Source: DATLFP01 sp035540955 (GTDB lineage Bacteria > Actinomycetota > Acidimicrobiia > Acidimicrobiales > CADCSY01). From it: DNA of 34,922 nt. Below, piece by piece: positions 8,081 to 15,468 of the stretch. Position 1 is the first letter of the stretch; each line of letters begins with the position of its first letter. Below the pieces are notes generated by a model. The model saw only the letters and a list, made by a program, of their open reading frames with translations, was not told the DNA's origin and did no database searches. Location of the stretch: the NCBI GenBank assembly GCA_035540955.1, contig DATLFP010000094.1:1-34922 (forward strand), in the 5' to 3' direction. The position numbers were made by a program, and so were the translations under genes.

Positions 8081-8802
8081 CGACACGTCTCCTGACGGTA
8101 CTGCGACGAAGGCCGATACACGGTGACACATCGGTCACTCTCGCCCTCGACGTACCGCTCCTCGCGCCAGCCCGACCACCGCGCTTCGACCGTGAGGCCG
8201 GCGTCGGCGGCGACGGCGTCGAGGGCGGCGGGCGTCGCCAACCGGACCCGCCACGGCCGGAGTCGGATGCCGGCCTCGGTGATCGACACGATCGATCCGT
8301 GCACGACGCCGTCGACGACCTTGAACGCCGACAGGTGGACCGAGTCGGCGTCGACATGACGGACGTCGACGCCCTGGCTCGGCGCCGCGTCACCCGGTAC
8401 GAACGTCTCGACGAGCACCCGGCGACCGACCTCGGCGCATCGGCGCAGACAGGCCACCTGGTCGGCCTCTTCGGTCAGCACGAGCAGCGCGTTGAACGCG
8501 AGGAGCACGACGTCGAAGGGGCCCTCGACGGGGACGGTCGCGAAGTCGGCGACGACCACCGGGATGCGATCGCCGTCCTTGGCCCGGAGCCGGTCGACCA
8601 TGGCCGGGGAGGCGTCGATGCCGGTGACGGCGAGACCGGCGTCGGCCAGGGGGATGGCCAGCCGGCCGGTCCCGATGCCCAGCTCCAGCACCGAGGTGCC
8701 GTAGCGGGCCACGGTGGCCACCGTGCCCTCCACGTCGGTGGCGTCGCCGTACCAGTCGTCGTAGACGTCGGCGATGCGCTCCCCATAGGTCGACGGGTCC
8801 AC
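8077..8802 (-). CDS. Class I SAM-dependent methyltransferase
   Basis: A 241-residue Rossmann-fold methyltransferase. Motif I is VLELGIGTGRLAIPLA (about residues 38-53), the acidic end of strand 2 is VTGIDAS, and the post-motif region ADFATVPVEGPFDVVLLAFNALL fits methyltransferase motifs II and III. The N terminus STYGERIADVYDDWYGD resembles many small-molecule methyltransferases. The substrate is unknown. The gene starts with GTG at 8802, is translationally coupled to galT through a GTGA overlap, and is divergent from iscS across a long inverted repeat. The coupling to galT hints at sugar or nucleotide-sugar chemistry, but that is only a guess from context. Confidence 0.88.
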   Translation of the reverse strand: MDPSTYGERIADVYDDWYGDATDVEGTVATVARYGTSVLELGIGTGRLAIPLADAGLAVTGIDASPAMVDRLRAKDGDRIPVVVADFATVPVEGPFDVVLLAFNALLVLTEEADQVACLRRCAEVGRRVLVETFVPGDAAPSQGVDVRHVDADSVHLSAFKVVDGVVHGSIVSITEAGIRLRPWRVRLATPAALDAVAADAGLTVEARWSGWREERYVEGESDRCVTVYRPSSQYRQETCR

Positions 8803-8805
8803 GAT

Positions 8806-8860
8806 CCCAACTTTGTCGCGTTCACACCCGTCTCACCCCGGTCAACGCGACGAAGTTGGG
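8806..8860. repeat. Long inverted repeat between divergent methyltransferase and iscS genes
   Basis: The left arm CCCAACTTTGTCGCGTT (8806-8822) and right arm AACGCGACGAAGTTGGG (8844-8860) pair at 16 of 17 positions around a 21-base centre. The element starts 4 bases from the methyltransferase start codon and ends 5 bases before the iscS -10. If both genes are leaderless, it is in neither mRNA and would act as DNA, for example as a shared operator. Confidence 0.75.
8809..8814 (-). promoter_or_regulatory. Possible -10 hexamer of the methyltransferase-galT operon
   Basis: AAAGTT on the minus strand lies exactly 6 bases before GTG 8802 and inside the left arm of the inverted repeat. A at position 2 and T at position 6 are kept, but the leading T is missing. 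Confidence 0.35.
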
Positions 8861-8865
8861 GCTCG

Positions 8866-8871
8866 TAGCCT
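8866..8871 (+). promoter_or_regulatory. -10 element of iscS-mnmA
   Basis: TAGCCT followed by 6 bases and GTG 8878. The same TAGCCT-N6-GTG arrangement precedes the PASTA kinase and gatC genes. A leaderless transcript is predicted. Confidence 0.6.
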
Positions 8872-8877
8872 TGGTTC

Positions 8878-9966
8878 GTGACCGGGGCGCTCGGCTATCT
8901 GGACCACGCGGCGACGACGCCGCTGCGGCCCGAGGCGCGGGCGGCCATGCTGCCGTGGCTGACGGAGCACTTCGGCAACCCGTCGGGCGCGCACCGCGTC
9001 GCCCAGCGGGCCCGGCAGGCCGTCGACGAGGCCCGCGATGTGGTGGCCGACTGCCTCGGGTGCCGCCCGCGCGAGGTCGTGTTCACCGGCGGGGGGACCG
9101 AGGGCGACAACCTGGCGATCCTCGGTGCCGCCCACCTGGGCCCGGTGGTGTGCGGCGCCACCGAGCACCATGCGGTGCTCCACGCCGTCGAGCGCGCCGG
9201 GGGACGCACCGTGCCCGTGCACGCCGACGGTCGCGTCGTCGCCGAGGCGATCCCGCAGGACGCAGCGCTCGTGTCGGTGATGCTCGCCAACAACGAGGTC
9301 GGCACCGTCAACACCCTGCCGCCGGTGGGCGACGCCGTGCTGCACACCGATGCGGTCCAGGCCGTGACGTGGCTCGACGTGGCGGCGGCGACGGCGAGCG
9401 CCGGCCTCGTCACCGTCACCGGTCACAAGATCGGCGGGCCGCAGGGCGTCGGTGCGCTCGTCGTGCGCGAGGGCGTGCCCCTCGAGCCCCTCCTGGTCGG
9501 CGGCGGCCAGGAGCAGGACCGGCGCAGCGGCACCCACAACGTGGCCGGCATCGCCGGGTTCGCCGCCGCCCTGCGCGCCTGCACCGACGCCCGGGACGAG
9601 ACCGTCGAACGGGTCGGCAAGCTGCGGGACCGGCTGGCCGAGGGGCTCCTGGCCTCGATCCCCGGCGCCGCCGAGTCGGGCACGCGCGACACGAAGGTGG
9701 CCGGCATCTGCTCGCTGCTGATCGAGGGGATCGAGAGCGAGGCGCTGCTGTTCCTGCTCGACGAGGCCGGCGTGTGCGCGACGGCGGCCTCGTCGTGCGC
9801 GAGCGGCGCACTGGAGCCGTCCCACGTCCTCGCCGCGATGGGCGTGCCGCGCGAGCTCGCCCGGGGTTCGCTGCGCCTGTCGCTCGGCTGGTCCTCGACC
9901 GACGCCGACGTCGACCTCGCGCTCGACGTGATCCCGGCCGCCGTCACCCGGCTGCGAGCGGCGTGA
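8878..9966 (+). CDS. iscS: Cysteine desulfurase (IscS/NifS family)
   Basis: A PLP-dependent class V aminotransferase-fold enzyme, 362 residues, that removes sulfur from cysteine as an enzyme-bound persulfide. Visible are YLDHAATTPLRPEA at the N terminus, the PLP lysine K184 in TGHKIGGPQG, and the active-site cysteine C307 in ATAASSCASG. The short loop round C307 and the SSCASG form fit the IscS/NifS group. The next gene is mnmA, overlapping by GTGA, so the most direct role is sulfur supply for tRNA 2-thiouridine, with Fe-S cluster assembly also likely. It is slightly shorter than the 380-400 residues usual for the family, mainly from compact loops. The start GTG 8878 gives MTGALGYLDHAAT, which fits well. 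Confidence 0.94.
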   Translation: MTGALGYLDHAATTPLRPEARAAMLPWLTEHFGNPSGAHRVAQRARQAVDEARDVVADCLGCRPREVVFTGGGTEGDNLAILGAAHLGPVVCGATEHHAVLHAVERAGGRTVPVHADGRVVAEAIPQDAALVSVMLANNEVGTVNTLPPVGDAVLHTDAVQAVTWLDVAAATASAGLVTVTGHKIGGPQGVGALVVREGVPLEPLLVGGGQEQDRRSGTHNVAGIAGFAAALRACTDARDETVERVGKLRDRLAEGLLASIPGAAESGTRDTKVAGICSLLIEGIESEALLFLLDEAGVCATAASSCASGALEPSHVLAAMGVPRELARGSLRLSLGWSSTDADVDLALDVIPAAVTRLRAA

Positions 9967-10961
9967 GGGTCCTGGCCGCGATGAGCGGCGGCGTCGACTC
10001 CTCGGTGGCGGCCGCGCTGCTGCGCGACGACGGCCACGACGTCGTGGGCGTCACCCTGAAGCTCTGGGGTGGGCCGAGCGACGCCGGATGCTGCTCGGTG
10101 GCCGACGTGGAGGACGCCCGCCGCGTCGCGCAGCAGCTGGGCATCCGCCACGTCGTGTTCGGGTTCGCCGACGAGTTCCGGGCCGGCGTCGTCGAGCCCT
10201 ACGTCGCCGCCCACCGGGCCGGGCGCACCCCCAACCCGTGCATCGAGTGCAACCGCACGATCAAGTTCGACCGGCTGCTGGCGCGGGCCGCGCAGCTCGG
10301 CTTCGACGCGGTCGCCACCGGCCACCACGCCCGGATCGTCGACGGCCGTCTGGTGCGGGGTGCCGATCGGGCGAAGGACCAGAGCTACGTCCTCCACATG
10401 CTCGACCGCGAGCGACTCGAGCGCATCCGGTTCCCGATCGGTCACCTCAGCAAGGACGAGGTCCGTGATCGCGCCGCCGAGCTCGGTCTCCGCACCGCGA
10501 GCAAGTCCGACTCCCAGGAGGTGTGCTTTCTCCCCGGTGGGGGGCGCGACCGCGGCGCGCTGGTGCCGGCCACCTCGGGCCGCGTCGTCGAGGACGGGCG
10601 GGAGGTCGGCTCCGTCGCGGCCGTCGAGCTCGTCACCGTCGGCCAGCGCCGGGGCCTCGGCGTCGGCGGCACCGCCACTCCCCGCTACGTGCTCGACGTC
10701 GACGTCGCCACCGCCACGGTCACGGTGGGGCCCCTTGCCGCCCTCCTCACCGACGAGGTGCGGATCACGGACGCGTCGTGGGTGGACGACGAGCCGGTGG
10801 GCGCGGTCCTCGTGCAGTCGAGCGCCCACGGTCGCGTCGCCGCCGGGACCCACCGCGACGGCCTCATCCGGTTCGACGAGCCCGTGCGCCGCATCGCGCC
10901 GGGCCAGAGCGTGGTGCTCTACGACGGCGACGCCGTCCTGGGCGGTGGGATCGCGACCTGA
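9963..10961 (+). CDS. mnmA: tRNA-specific 2-thiouridylase
   Basis: A 332-residue PP-loop ATPase that thiolates U34 of Lys, Glu and Gln tRNAs using sulfur relayed from IscS. The ATP-binding PP-loop SGGVDSS is at residues 8-14. The two catalytic cysteines are C96 in NPCIECNRTIKF and C188 in SDSQEVCFLP; the conserved GHHAR and KDQSYVL motifs are also present. It starts at GTG 9963, inside the iscS stop region (GTGA overlap), so the pair is translationally coupled. It is a little shorter than E. coli MnmA, as is usual for actinobacterial forms. The frame stays open upstream through iscS, but that extension has no homologous content and is a GC-rich artefact. Confidence 0.95.
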   Translation: MRVLAAMSGGVDSSVAAALLRDDGHDVVGVTLKLWGGPSDAGCCSVADVEDARRVAQQLGIRHVVFGFADEFRAGVVEPYVAAHRAGRTPNPCIECNRTIKFDRLLARAAQLGFDAVATGHHARIVDGRLVRGADRAKDQSYVLHMLDRERLERIRFPIGHLSKDEVRDRAAELGLRTASKSDSQEVCFLPGGGRDRGALVPATSGRVVEDGREVGSVAAVELVTVGQRRGLGVGGTATPRYVLDVDVATATVTVGPLAALLTDEVRITDASWVDDEPVGAVLVQSSAHGRVAAGTHRDGLIRFDEPVRRIAPGQSVVLYDGDAVLGGGIAT

Positions 10962-10984
10962 CCCGGTGAGCGCGGCTCAGGTCG
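10954..10984. terminator. Bidirectional hairpin across two convergent stop codons
   Basis: CGACCTGA (10954-10961) and TCAGGTCG (10977-10984) are perfect 8-base arms round a 15-base loop. The arms contain the TGA of mnmA and the TGA of the minus-strand membrane gene. It probably ends both transcripts; there are no T tracts. Confidence 0.5.
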
Positions 10985-11840
10985 GCGGTTCGGCGACCCG
11001 GATGCGACGTGACGACGCGTCGACCAGCAGTGCGTCGGGACGTGTCGGGGTGAACAGGAGCTTCCGCACGTCATAGGGCTCCGAGCCCCGCCGCGCCGGT
11101 CGCATCCGATCGACCCGCTGCTCGTGCCGCAGCTGCAGCTCGAGGGCCAGTCCGAGCGCGCCGGCGGTGAGGTCGAGGGCGTCGGTGTCGGCGGGGGCCC
11201 GCTGCACGACCTCGATGTCGGTGCGCCGGAACAGGACGGGATCGAGCAGGGTCAGGTGGTCCTTGAGGACGAGCCCGGCGGGCACGAGCACCACCCATCG
11301 CATCGTCATCGAGTGCAGGGCGCGGAGCACGACGAAGCCCACGCCGACGCCGGCGGCGAGGGCGAGCCCGCCCGCGACCCACTGCCCGGCGGCCAGCAGC
11401 AGTGGCCCGGTGAGGACCGCGGCGGGGACGGCGAGCGCGGCGAGGGCCATCGGCCCGGCCACCACGGGGGCCGGCGCCCGGAGCAGGTACCGGCGCTCGT
11501 AGCCGTAGGACGTGCCGTTCACGAGCCACTCGCCGGTGGCGGGGACGAGGGCCAGCACGAGGACGGTCGCCGCGATCGGCCCGCCGAGCGCGGCGTCGGC
11601 GGCGCCGTCGATGGCCCATGCCGCCAGCGCCGCGGCCGCCACTGCGCCCACCCGCAGGGCCACGAGGCCGGCCGGTCTCGGGACCAGCAGGGAGACGACC
11701 ACCGCGGCCCACGCCGCCCACAGCAGGACGGCCGCGGTGACCTGCACCGGGGTCGATCGCCCGTCGAGGGCGTCGGCCACGAGCGTCCCCACGGTGAAGG
11801 GGATCGCCAGCCAGCCGGCGCGGACGAGCCAGGGGAGCAC
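10977..11840 (-). CDS. Unknown integral membrane protein with PH-like C-terminal segment
   Basis: I do not recognise a named family. The 287-residue product has about six hydrophobic helices (roughly 7-25, 34-55, 60-78, 83-100, 126-150 and 155-180). A soluble C-terminal part of about 100 residues begins MRWVVLVPAGLVLKDHLTLLDP and recalls the bacterial PH-like domain of YdbS-type membrane proteins. The tail ends in alternating strand-like segments (DALLVDASSRRIRVAEPPT). GTG 11840 is chosen as start because it directly precedes the first hydrophobic helix and lies 6 bases after AAATCT. The frame remains open far upstream across the divergent gene, but that part looks non-coding. It lies between mnmA and the MetE-like gene, convergent with the former and divergent from the latter. 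Confidence 0.75.
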   Translation of the reverse strand: MLPWLVRAGWLAIPFTVGTLVADALDGRSTPVQVTAAVLLWAAWAAVVVSLLVPRPAGLVALRVGAVAAAALAAWAIDGAADAALGGPIAATVLVLALVPATGEWLVNGTSYGYERRYLLRAPAPVVAGPMALAALAVPAAVLTGPLLLAAGQWVAGGLALAAGVGVGFVVLRALHSMTMRWVVLVPAGLVLKDHLTLLDPVLFRRTDIEVVQRAPADTDALDLTAGALGLALELQLRHEQRVDRMRPARRGSEPYDVRKLLFTPTRPDALLVDASSRRIRVAEPPT

Positions 11841-11846
11841 CGGGGC

Positions 11847-11852
11847 AGATTT
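11847..11852 (-). promoter_or_regulatory. Possible -10 hexamer of the membrane-protein gene
   Basis: AAATCT on the minus strand is exactly 6 bases before GTG 11840. It keeps A at position 2 and T at position 6, with no leading T. Confidence 0.35.
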
Positions 11853-11872
11853 GCGCGTTCGCGCCCCCCATA

Positions 11873-11882
11873 CCAACGTTGG
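11873..11882. promoter_or_regulatory. Perfect 10-base palindrome between divergent genes
   Basis: CCAACGTTGG lies 6 bases before GTG 11889 of the MetE-like gene, in a 48-base divergent intergenic region. It includes AACGTT, which has the A/T pattern of a -10 with an 8-base gap to the start. It could be a small operator; the evidence is only its symmetry and place. Confidence 0.35.
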
Positions 11883-11888
11883 AGTCCT

Positions 11889-12896
11889 GTGACCGACGAC
11901 ACGGGCGGGCACGCCTTCCTCCGGCCGGGGGGCGTCACGTCGATCGGCAGCCTCCCGCACCGGGACGCCGACGACGCCGCGGCGTTCGTCCTGAAGCACT
12001 CGCCCGAACTGCCGGCCGCCCCCCAGCTGCCCCACCGGTCGCTGCTCGAGGGCATGGTCGCCCAGGCGGCGCGCGGCATCCGCGGGGTGACCGTCGACGG
12101 CGGCGGGGCGCTCCACGTCGACGTCGCCGCGCTCGATCCCGATGCGCCGATCACCCCCATGTTCGACGGCGCCGGGCATGGCGGCCTCCTGGCGTTCCTG
12201 TCCCACGTCGCCGGCCGCACCGAGCCGGTCAAGATCCAGCAGACCGGCCCGCTCACGTTGGGGAGCGCCCTGGTTGAAGCCGGCGCGCCCCCCGAGGTCG
12301 CGTTCGTCGTGGCGGCGCGCGCGGTGCGAGCCCAGAGCTCGGCGCTGCTCGAGCTCGTCCGCCACCGGCTACCCGATGCGCCGCTCATCGCGTTCCTCGA
12401 CGAGCCCGGGCTCGTGCACGCGCCGCTCGGGCCCGACGCCACCATCGACCTGCTGTCGACGGGGCTGGCCGCGCTCGAGGGTGTGGCCGTGACCGGCGTG
12501 CACTGCTGCGGTCCGGCCGACCTGCGGCTCGTGGCGGCCGCCGGTCCCGACATCATCTCGATCCCGGCGGAGGACGAGGTCGTGCGCCCGGCCGCCGGCG
12601 TGCTCGCCTCCCACCTCGAGCGGGGCGGCTGGGTGGCCTGGGGCGCCATCCCCACGTCGAAGCCGCTCGGCACCGACCCGGAGCGGCTGTGGCGCCGGCT
12701 CAGCCGGGTGTGGTGCGACCTCGTGCAGGCCGGCGCCGATCCCGCGCTCCTGCGGGGCCAGGCCCTGCTCACGCCGGCGTGCGGGCTCGCCGGTCACGGC
12801 GTCACGCAGGCGGCGCGGGCGCTCCGGATGACCCGGACGCTCGGCGAGAAGGTCGCCGACCAGGCGGCCGCCACCCGGCTCACCGTCGGCGCCTGA
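11889..12896 (+). CDS. MetE C-terminal-like (UROD/MetE-like) protein
   Basis: A 335-residue TIM-barrel protein of the cobalamin-independent methionine synthase C-terminal type, about half the size of true MetE and without its N-terminal barrel. The start GGVTSIGSLPHRDADDAA and the block KIQQTGPLTLGSAL are typical of the short actinobacterial members. Candidate zinc ligands are H205 and C207 in VHCCGPADL and C298 in LTPACGLAGHG, matching the HxC...C layout of MetE. A thiol methyl transfer is therefore plausible, but the acceptor and methyl donor of these short proteins are not settled. It lies 43 bases before ligA. In Mycobacterium tuberculosis a similar gene (Rv3015c) also sits beside ligA, so the pairing is old. 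The start is GTG 11889. Confidence 0.82.
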   Translation: MTDDTGGHAFLRPGGVTSIGSLPHRDADDAAAFVLKHSPELPAAPQLPHRSLLEGMVAQAARGIRGVTVDGGGALHVDVAALDPDAPITPMFDGAGHGGLLAFLSHVAGRTEPVKIQQTGPLTLGSALVEAGAPPEVAFVVAARAVRAQSSALLELVRHRLPDAPLIAFLDEPGLVHAPLGPDATIDLLSTGLAALEGVAVTGVHCCGPADLRLVAAAGPDIISIPAEDEVVRPAAGVLASHLERGGWVAWGAIPTSKPLGTDPERLWRRLSRVWCDLVQAGADPALLRGQALLTPACGLAGHGVTQAARALRMTRTLGEKVADQAAATRLTVGA

Positions 12897-12924
12897 GCAC
12901 GGCGCTTCCGTCACGCCCGGCGCG

Positions 12925-12930
12925 TACGTT
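12925..12930 (+). promoter_or_regulatory. Possible -10 element of ligA
   Basis: TACGTT ends 9 bases before ATG 12940, in the 43-base gap after the MetE-like gene. No Shine-Dalgarno is visible in the gap, which fits a very short or absent leader. Confidence 0.4.
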
Positions 12931-12939
12931 CTCGACCTG

Positions 12940-14976
12940 ATGGCACGACGCCCGCCGAGCGAGACGAGCGAGACCCCGGCGGCGGAGGTCGCCCGGTTGC
13001 GCGAGGCGATCGCGTACCACGACGAGCGCTACCACCGGCTCGACGACCCCGTCGTCTCCGACGCCGAGTACGACGCGCTCGTCCGGCGCCTGCGAGCGCT
13101 CGAGACCGAGCACCCCGAGCTCGTCACGGCCGACTCGCCGACGCAGCACGTGGGCGCCGCGCCGTCGTCGCTGTTCGCGCCGGTCACCCACTCGGTGCCG
13201 ATGATGTCGCTCGACAACGCGTTCAGCGAAGAGGAGCTGCAGGCTTGGGGTGACCGCCTCGCCCGCAACGTCGGCGGCGACACCGCCTTCGTGTGCGAGC
13301 TGAAGATCGACGGCATCGCCATGTCGATCCGCTACGAGGACGGCGCCTACGTCCAGGCGGCGACCCGCGGCGACGGGCGGGTGGGCGAGGACGTGACCGA
13401 GAACGTCCGCACCCTCGCCGACCTGCCGAAAAAGCTGCCGGCCGGCGCGCCTGCGGTCCTCGAGGTGCGCGGCGAGGTGTACATGCCGATCAGCGCCTTC
13501 GAGGCGCTCAACACCCGCCAAGCGGAGGCGGGCGGGCGGTTGTTCGCCAACCCGCGCAACTCGGCCGCCGGCTCGCTCCGCCAGAAGGACCCGGCGATCA
13601 CCGCCAGCCGTGACCTCTCGCTGTTCACCTACCAGCTCGGCGCGGTCGAGGGCGGGCCGCGGTTCGCGACGCACACCGAGACGCTCGAGCTGCTGCGCTC
13701 GCTGGGCCTGCCGGTCAACCCGGAGATCCGGACGGTGGGATCGCTCGCCGAGGTCTACGCCTACTGCGCCCACTGGCAGGAGCACCGCCACGACCTCTCG
13801 TACGAGATCGACGGCGTCGTGGTGAAGGTCGACGACCTGCGAACCCGCGAGGAGCTGGGGTCGACGTCGAAGGCGCCGCGGTGGGCGATCGCCTACAAGT
13901 TCCCACCGGAGGAGCGCACGACGCTGCTGCGCGACATCAACGTGTCGATCGGCCGGACGGGCAAGGCGACGCCGTTCGCCGTGCTCGAGCCGGTGTTCGT
14001 CGGCGGATCGACCGTGGCGGTCGCCACCCTGCACAACCAGGACCAGGTCAGGGCGAAGGACGTGCGGCCCGGCGACACCGTGATCGTGCGCAAGGCCGGC
14101 GACGTCATCCCGGAGGTCGTGAAGCCGGTCCTGGCCGAGCGCCCGCCCGGCCTTCCCGAGTGGCAGTTCCCCACCGTGTGCCCCGTCTGCCGCCAACCGC
14201 TGAAGCGCACCGAGGGGGAGAGCGACACGTTCTGCCTGAACGTCGACTGCCCCGCGCAGCGCCTGGCCCGCATCGAGCACTTCGCGTCGCGGGGCGCGAT
14301 GGACATCGAGGGGCTCGGTGAGCGAACGGTGAGCCAGCTCATCGAGGCGCAGCTGGTGGCGGACCCGGCCGACATCTACTCCCTCACCGCCGAGCACCTG
14401 CTCGAGCTCGAGGGCTTCGCCACGGTCTCGGCCGAGAAGCTGGTCGACGCCATCGAGGCATCGAAGACCCGGCCCCTCGGCAACCTCCTGTTCGGGCTCA
14501 ACATCCGCCACGTGGGCGGGACGATGGCGTTCCGCTTGGCCCGCTCGTTCGGTTCTCTCGACGCCGTCCTCGATGCCGACGAGGCCGCCATCGCCGCCAC
14601 CGAGGGCGTCGGGCCGGTCATCGCCGCCAGCGTCGCTCAGTGGACCTCCCTCGACACCAACCGCCGCATGGTGGAGCGGCTGCGTTCGGCCGGTGTCGAC
14701 TTCGGCCGCGTCGACGTGCCGACGCTCCCGCAGCACCTGGCCGGCATGTCGATCGTCGTGACCGGCACGCTCGAGGGCTTCTCTCGCGACGGCGCCGAGG
14801 AGGCGATCACGAGCCGCGGTGGCAAGTCGCCCGGCAGCGTGTCGAAGAAGACGACCGCGGTCGTCGTCGGCGAGTCGCCGGGAGCCGCCAAGCTCACCAA
14901 GGCCACCGACCTCGGCATACCGATCCTCGACGAGGCCGCGTTCGTGACGCTGCTCGAGACGGGCGAGCTCCCCTGA
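12940..14976 (+). CDS. ligA: NAD-dependent DNA ligase
   Basis: A 678-residue replicative ligase that joins Okazaki fragments. The order of domains is complete: Ia (about 10-75, with YHDERYHRLDDPVVSDAEYD), adenylation domain with AMP-accepting K122 in CELKIDGIAMS, OB fold, zinc finger with C414, C417, C432 and C437, helix-hairpin-helix region (about 440-590) and a C-terminal BRCT domain beginning LAGMSIVVTGTLEGFSRD. The length is normal for the family. The start ATG 12940 follows a 43-base gap without a Shine-Dalgarno but with a possible -10. The stop TGA abuts the stop of the convergent small membrane gene, forming TGATCA. No missing residue is seen. Confidence 0.98.
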   Translation: MARRPPSETSETPAAEVARLREAIAYHDERYHRLDDPVVSDAEYDALVRRLRALETEHPELVTADSPTQHVGAAPSSLFAPVTHSVPMMSLDNAFSEEELQAWGDRLARNVGGDTAFVCELKIDGIAMSIRYEDGAYVQAATRGDGRVGEDVTENVRTLADLPKKLPAGAPAVLEVRGEVYMPISAFEALNTRQAEAGGRLFANPRNSAAGSLRQKDPAITASRDLSLFTYQLGAVEGGPRFATHTETLELLRSLGLPVNPEIRTVGSLAEVYAYCAHWQEHRHDLSYEIDGVVVKVDDLRTREELGSTSKAPRWAIAYKFPPEERTTLLRDINVSIGRTGKATPFAVLEPVFVGGSTVAVATLHNQDQVRAKDVRPGDTVIVRKAGDVIPEVVKPVLAERPPGLPEWQFPTVCPVCRQPLKRTEGESDTFCLNVDCPAQRLARIEHFASRGAMDIEGLGERTVSQLIEAQLVADPADIYSLTAEHLLELEGFATVSAEKLVDAIEASKTRPLGNLLFGLNIRHVGGTMAFRLARSFGSLDAVLDADEAAIAATEGVGPVIAASVAQWTSLDTNRRMVERLRSAGVDFGRVDVPTLPQHLAGMSIVVTGTLEGFSRDGAEEAITSRGGKSPGSVSKKTTAVVVGESPGAAKLTKATDLGIPILDEAAFVTLLETGELP

Positions 14977-15384
14977 TCAGACGACGGCGAAGGACCAGCT
15001 GACCTCGCGGGCCTGCTCCCGGGTCTCGCCGTCGACCGGTCGCCAGATGCGGGCCACGACGGTGACCTGACCGGCGTCGAGCCGCTCGATCTCCCGGCCC
15101 TCGCCGGGCGTGAAGAACAGCTGGTTGAGCGGGTCGTTGCGGCGGAGCTGGTCGTCGGGGATCGGGATGCCGTTGATCACCAGCTCGCCGGTCCACCCCT
15201 CGGCCAGGTCGATCCCGATCTCGGCCTGGCGCACCACCGAGGGGCTGTTGGGGGCGGGGATGAACGCCTCGACCGCACCCTGGGTGAGGATGGGTTGCTG
15301 CTCCGTGGTCCCGTGGATGCCGGCGGCCCAGAACGCGCCGACCGCGGCGAGCAGCAGGAGACCGATGACCACGCGCCGAGCCAT
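14977..15384 (-). CDS. Small membrane-anchored extracytoplasmic protein of unknown function
   Basis: Family not recognised. The 135-residue product has an N-terminal membrane anchor or uncleaved signal (about residues 4-22, VVIGLLLLAAVGAFWAAGI) and then a soluble, strand-rich domain. IDLAEGWTGELVINGIPIPDD and the final TREQAREVSWSFAVV suggest an Ig-like or beta-sandwich fold outside the cell. There is no conserved Cys and no lipobox. It is convergent with ligA (adjacent stop codons) and divergent from the PASTA kinase, with an 84-base gap. A GATCAT 7 bases before the ATG is a possible -10. The steady Asp/Glu/Arg composition and good codon use support a real gene; the function is open. Confidence 0.7.
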   Translation of the reverse strand: MARRVVIGLLLLAAVGAFWAAGIHGTTEQQPILTQGAVEAFIPAPNSPSVVRQAEIGIDLAEGWTGELVINGIPIPDDQLRRNDPLNQLFFTPGEGREIERLDAGQVTVVARIWRPVDGETREQAREVSWSFAVV

Positions 15385-15456
15385 GCGCGCGATGATCGTC
15401 CACGCGCGGGCGGGAGGAGGAATCCCTGCATGCCCGAGTCGTCCGGATACCGGCGT

Positions 15457-15462
15457 TAGCCT
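15457..15462 (+). promoter_or_regulatory. -10 element of the PASTA kinase gene
   Basis: TAGCCT, 6 bases, then GTG 15469: identical in sequence and spacing to the iscS and gatC cases. This supports GTG 15469 over the ATG two codons later. Confidence 0.6.
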
Positions 15463-15468
15463 CGGGGC

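Noticed and set aside
8803..8862. Resemblance of the inverted repeat to an integron attC site (CCCAAC at one end, GTTGGG at the other)
   Set aside because: The outermost bases miss the attC core consensus on both sides, no integrase or cassette array is present, and the arms pair almost perfectly without the usual unpaired extrahelical bases.
8856..10961. An apparent fused iscS-mnmA reading frame
   Set aside because: The upstream part is a shifted reading of iscS. The true mnmA start is GTG 9963, overlapping the iscS stop.
10977..12365. A longer form of the membrane protein reaching into the MetE-like gene
   Set aside because: The added N-terminal part is antisense to a clear gene and not membrane-like; the first helix starts right after GTG 11840.
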